Origin: an uncultured Paracoccaceae bacterium
Lineage (GTDB): Bacteria > Pseudomonadota > Alphaproteobacteria > Rhodobacterales > Rhodobacteraceae
Direction of reading: 5' to 3'
DNA length: 64,000 bases
Assembly (NCBI GenBank): GCA_947497185.1
Contig: CANMFL010000001.1
Span: 527,883-591,882, forward strand
The translations under genes were made by a program, and so were the position numbers. The notes beneath the pieces are model-generated. The model did no database searches. It had not been told where the DNA came from and saw only the letters and a program-made list of their open reading frames with translations. The stretch's first letter is position 1; each line of letters opens with the position of its first letter. Positions 63,628 through 64,000 of this stretch are shown in pieces.

Positions 63628-64000
63628 TTGCTTTGCGCGAGTTACGGGAAATCTCACGAACCTGTTGTCGTGAACATCATGGCGCTCGCCGTCCTGAATG
63701 TAAGGCTGCGCCGGAAATCGTTGCGCGCTTAATTCGTCATCAACACTTGCGTGATAGACCTGCCTCATCTGACCAAAACTGACGGGGTGCAACTTCGGTC
63801 AAAAGCGAAGGCTTCAAATTTCACCCCTCATCCGTTAACAGCGATCCAACGCACTGAACCAACTCGCCACCGACACAGGCCTCACCATGATCCCTTTTGA
63901 CACCGCCTTGCTGTTCGTCAGCGTGTCCGTCGTCATATAAAGTTGGACATCATAGCGGCTTAAGCATTGGAGGCTCTGACTCGTTTTTGTGATTGATTAT
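63628..64000. other. End of window without a supported gene; possible lysE-like remnant
   Basis: No complete gene is visible in the last 373 bases. On the plus strand the frame at 63887-63940 reads MIPFDTALLFVSVSVVI and then a stop. The string resembles the first residues of LysE/RhtB exporters, so it may be the decayed start of such a gene. The bases before it include short open frames with no family resemblance. No tRNA or clear insertion-sequence end is visible. Confidence 0.4.

Noticed and set aside
63510..63792. Short overlapping open frames on both strands at the right end
   Set aside because: They overlap the receiver gene or have no start signal, and their products match no family.

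Overview
The window looks like chromosomal DNA of a marine alphaproteobacterium of the Rhodobacteraceae (Roseobacter group). Pointers are the radA-cvpA-purF order at the left end, the surE-pcm-nlpD and tatABC blocks, a urease operon with an extra small gene between ureB and ureC, and rhizobial-type rhamnose and Agrobacterium-type alginate catabolic operons. No database could be searched, so the taxonomic call rests on gene order and protein family resemblance. I saw no rRNA, tRNA, CRISPR array or intact insertion sequence. Coding density is high, and most operons are joined by 4-bp stop/start overlaps.

Layout: (1) 1-11.3 kb, housekeeping: radA tail, cvpA, purF, an SDR, surE-pcm-nlpD-like on the plus strand; then a minus-strand operon tatA-tatB-tatC-AAA ATPase, a divergent WYL-domain regulator, and a minus-strand dusA-TauE/SafE exporter pair. 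(2) 11.4-17.8 kb, an oligopeptide-type ABC operon on the minus strand, led by an XRE-cupin regulator with a 19-bp palindrome in front of it. (3) 18.1-25.3 kb, an RND efflux pump with its adaptor, a small membrane protein, a small secreted protein, a patatin-like lipoprotein and a pirin. (4) 25.4-37.5 kb, a polyuronate (alginate) island: uxuA, kdgF, a reductase resembling DEH reductases, a PL15-type exo-alginate lyase, a four-gene ABC importer, a GntR/FCD regulator and a MATE transporter. (5) 37.5-43.7 kb, a DnaQ-like exonuclease and the urease operon ureDAB-x-CEFG. (6) 43.7-54.4 kb, L-rhamnose catabolism: rhaI and rhaD on the minus strand, divergent from rhaR-S-T-P-Q-U-K. (7) 54.7-63.6 kb, a seven-gene, mostly overlapping operon joining a phosphorelay (Hpt protein, receiver with a degenerate GGDEF domain, sensor kinase, single receiver) to an envelope polysaccharide synthase-like module (BcsB-like protein, GT2 glycosyltransferase with an N-terminal MshEN-like domain, GT-C-like membrane protein).

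How the parts work together: in the alginate island the importer should bring in unsaturated oligouronates. The cytoplasmic PL15 lyase cuts these to monomers, KdgF speeds ring opening to DEH, the SDR reduces DEH to 2-keto-3-deoxygluconate, and UxuA feeds mannonate into the same product. A recurring motif (TGGnATACTAG-like) occurs twice between the importer and gntR, once in front of uxuA and once in front of the MATE gene, which suggests one regulon. In the rhamnose region, hexamers TGATTG/CAATCA spaced by whole helical turns fill the divergent promoter and overlap both candidate -35 boxes.

The best candidate for an undescribed system is the seven-gene operon at 54.7-63.6 kb. It resembles a cellulose-synthase-like BcsA/BcsB pair, but the glycosyltransferase has no C-terminal PilZ domain. 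It instead has an N-terminal MshEN-like module, and it is co-transcribed with a complete-looking phosphorelay and a receiver whose GGDEF motif has been lost.
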